NCBI GenBank assembly: GCA_943328795.2
Contig: CALQBK020000029.1
Coordinates: 1-32,221, forward strand
Origin: Bifidobacterium breve
GTDB lineage: Bacteria; Myxococcota_A; UBA796; SXON01
Length of the DNA stretch: 32,221 nucleotides
Direction of reading: 5' to 3'
In this document: positions 30,971-32,221 of the stretch, one piece after another
Position numbering within the stretch: the stretch's first letter is position 1
Layout of the letters: every line of letters begins with the position of its first letter
The notes under the pieces: model-generated
The model's input: the letters and a program-made list of their open reading frames with translations, nothing else
The model's database searches: none
Told to the model about the DNA's origin: nothing
Made by a program: the position numbers and the translations under genes

Positions 30971-32221
30971 TTGATCCTCGGGATCCACGACGGGACGCAC
31001 GACGCCGGGGCCGCCTTGGTCCTGGACGGGCGCCTCTTCGCGGCGTGCTCTGAGGAGCGGTTCACGCGCCACAAGGGCCAGGGCGGCTGGCCGTCGGCGA
31101 GCATCGCGGCGTGCCTCCAGCGCGTCGGTGCCCGGCCGAAGGACGTCGAGAAGGTCGTGTTTCCCGGGGTCGTCAACCCGAACCCGGGGCTCCGGCTCTT
31201 CCGAAAGCTACAGTCGGACTTCAAGCTCGACGAGGGCGCGTTTTACAGCCCGAGCCCGTCGCCGGGTGACAGGCTGGGCGATTGGCTGCAGTTCCGCAGC
31301 CCGTTCCCCCGCCTGCTCGGGGATGGGCGGGTCGGCCGCGCGTTGCGCCTCCCGCTGCAGGTCGCGCTCGGGGCGCAGGCCCGGCGCGAGGGCCTGGTCG
31401 CGCCTGTGCGCGTGGAGGAGCACCACCGCTGCCACGCGGCCAGCGCCTACTGGACCTGCCCGTGGGACGAGGCGCTGGTGCTCATCGCGGACGGCGTTGG
31501 CGACGGCCTCGCGCTCTCCGCCTGGGTGGGTCGTCCGAGCGGGCTCCGCCGCGTCGGCACGATGCCCTACCCCGACTCCTACGGGCTGCTGTTCGCGACG
31601 CTCACCGGGTTCCTGGGCTTTCGGCCCTTCCGGCACGAGGGCAAGCTCGTCGGGCTCGCCGCGACGGGCGACCGCGCGCGCATCCGCACGCCGTTCCCGT
31701 TCGCGGGGCCCCCGGGGCAGCGGCGGTTCACCCAGCAGCTGGGGCAAGGGCTCCGGCCCTTCCTGGCGGAGCTGCGACGCGAGCTGGACGCCGGGGCGAC
31801 CCGCGCCGACCTCTGCGCGTGGCTGCAGCACAACGTGGAGGAGGACCTCACCGCGCTCGCCCGCCACTACGTGGAGCGGACGGGGCTGCGTCGGTTCGCG
31901 CTCGCCGGCGGCGTGTTCGCCAATGTCCGGCTCAACCAACGCATCGCCGCCCTCGGCCCCATCTTCGTACACCCGCACATGGGGGACGGCGGGCTCGCGG
32001 CCGGCGCCGCGCTCACCGTCGCCCCCCGCCGCGAGGCGCTCGCACACGCGTTCCTTGGCCCGGAGGCGTCCAGTACGCTCGGCGACGCAGACGGGGACGT
32101 CGCGCGGACCATGGCGGAAGCCCTCGCCGCCGACCAGCTCGTCGGGCGTTGGGAGGGCGCGATGGAGTACGGGCCGCGCTCGCTCGGGCACCGGTCCATC
32201 CTCGCGCCAGCGCACGACCGC
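30971..32221 (+). CDS. Carbamoyltransferase, NodU/CmcH family (3' end outside the window)
   Basis: TTG 30971, 3 nt after the mdh stop, opens a frame that runs to the window edge (417 residues seen). The N-terminus [20 protein letters not shown] and [15 protein letters not shown] match the conserved start of O-carbamoyltransferases. [20 protein letters not shown] with IADGVGDG is the Kae1/HypF-like metal and ATP site, and [15 protein letters not shown] is the later sugar-kinase-like motif. At the end, [21 protein letters not shown] opens the C-terminal Carbam_trans_C domain. Such enzymes transfer a carbamoyl group from carbamoyl phosphate to hydroxyl groups of antibiotics, Nod factors or polysaccharides. 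No acceptor-pathway genes are visible. There is no ribosome binding site; translation is probably coupled to mdh. Confidence 0.92.
   Translation, partial: MILGIHDGTHDAGAALVLDGRLFAACSEERFTRHKGQGGWPSASIAACLQRVGARPKDVEKVVFPGVVNPNPGLRLFRKLQSDFKLDEGAFYSPSPSPGDRLGDWLQFRSPFPRLLGDGRVGRALRLPLQVALGAQARREGLVAPVRVEEHHRCHAASAYWTCPWDEALVLIADGVGDGLALSAWVGRPSGLRRVGTMPYPDSYGLLFATLTGFLGFRPFRHEGKLVGLAATGDRARIRTPFPFAGPPGQRRFTQQLGQGLRPFLAELRRELDAGATRADLCAWLQHNVEEDLTALARHYVERTGLRRFALAGGVFANVRLNQRIAALGPIFVHPHMGDGGLAAGAALTVAPRREALAHAFLGPEASSTLGDADGDVARTMAEALAADQLVGRWEGAMEYGPRSLGHRSILAPAHDR

Overview
The window looks like a chromosomal segment from a very GC-rich Gram-negative bacterium, most probably a myxobacterium or relative (Myxococcota/former Deltaproteobacteria). 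This is inferred from strong G/C preference at third codon positions, from many secreted lipoproteins with a short hydrophobic leader, a lipobox Cys and a low-complexity Asp/Thr/Ser/Gly or Pro/Ala linker, and from domain types common there (choice-of-anchor D/ASH, FG-GAP, thrombospondin type 3, DUF3160, YARHG). No rRNA, tRNA, CRISPR array, prophage or intact insertion sequence was seen.

Layout. 1-2303: the 3' end of a YcaQ-type winged-helix gene, a stretch with no recognisable gene, a small lipoprotein on the minus strand and a GATase1-like lipoprotein. 2481-7129: clpB and a large multidomain lipoprotein with an esterase-like fold. 7147-8850 (minus): an unusual Ala-rich protein with a beta-strand-rich C-terminal half and no signal peptide. 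8946-13976: a 1676-residue tandem-fused UvrA-like protein with four ABC domains. 14022-15572: an ASH-domain lipoprotein. 15635-19221: a tightly packed two-component operon (histidine kinase with a large extracytoplasmic sensor, OmpR-type regulator, exported TPR protein). 19241-21135: aspartate kinase translationally coupled to phosphatidylserine synthase. 21163-22173: an exported metallophosphatase. 22276-24589 (minus): a three-gene ABC transporter/YtrA-type GntR operon with overlapping starts and stops and a 10-bp inverted-repeat operator candidate. 24703-26187: a ricin-lectin/thrombospondin-type lipoprotein.

26193-27100 holds two genes, DUF3160 on plus and FG-GAP on minus, both cut off at the same point near 26500. 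After this come an N-acetylmuramoyl-alanine amidase lipoprotein (minus) and a CapA-type lipoprotein (plus) whose signal peptides overlap head to head on opposite strands, a double-YARHG lipoprotein (minus), a cluster of hairpins, malate dehydrogenase and the 5' part of a NodU/CmcH-type carbamoyltransferase that runs off the window.

No complete new defence or biosynthetic system is evident. The most unusual points are the double UvrA that lacks both DNA-binding insertion domains, the inverted gene junction near 26500, the two-strand signal-peptide overlap at 27855-27892, and a recurrent TAnnnT hexamer exactly 6 nt before several ATGs that suggests leaderless transcription. All functional calls rest on reading motifs by eye; no database search was run.
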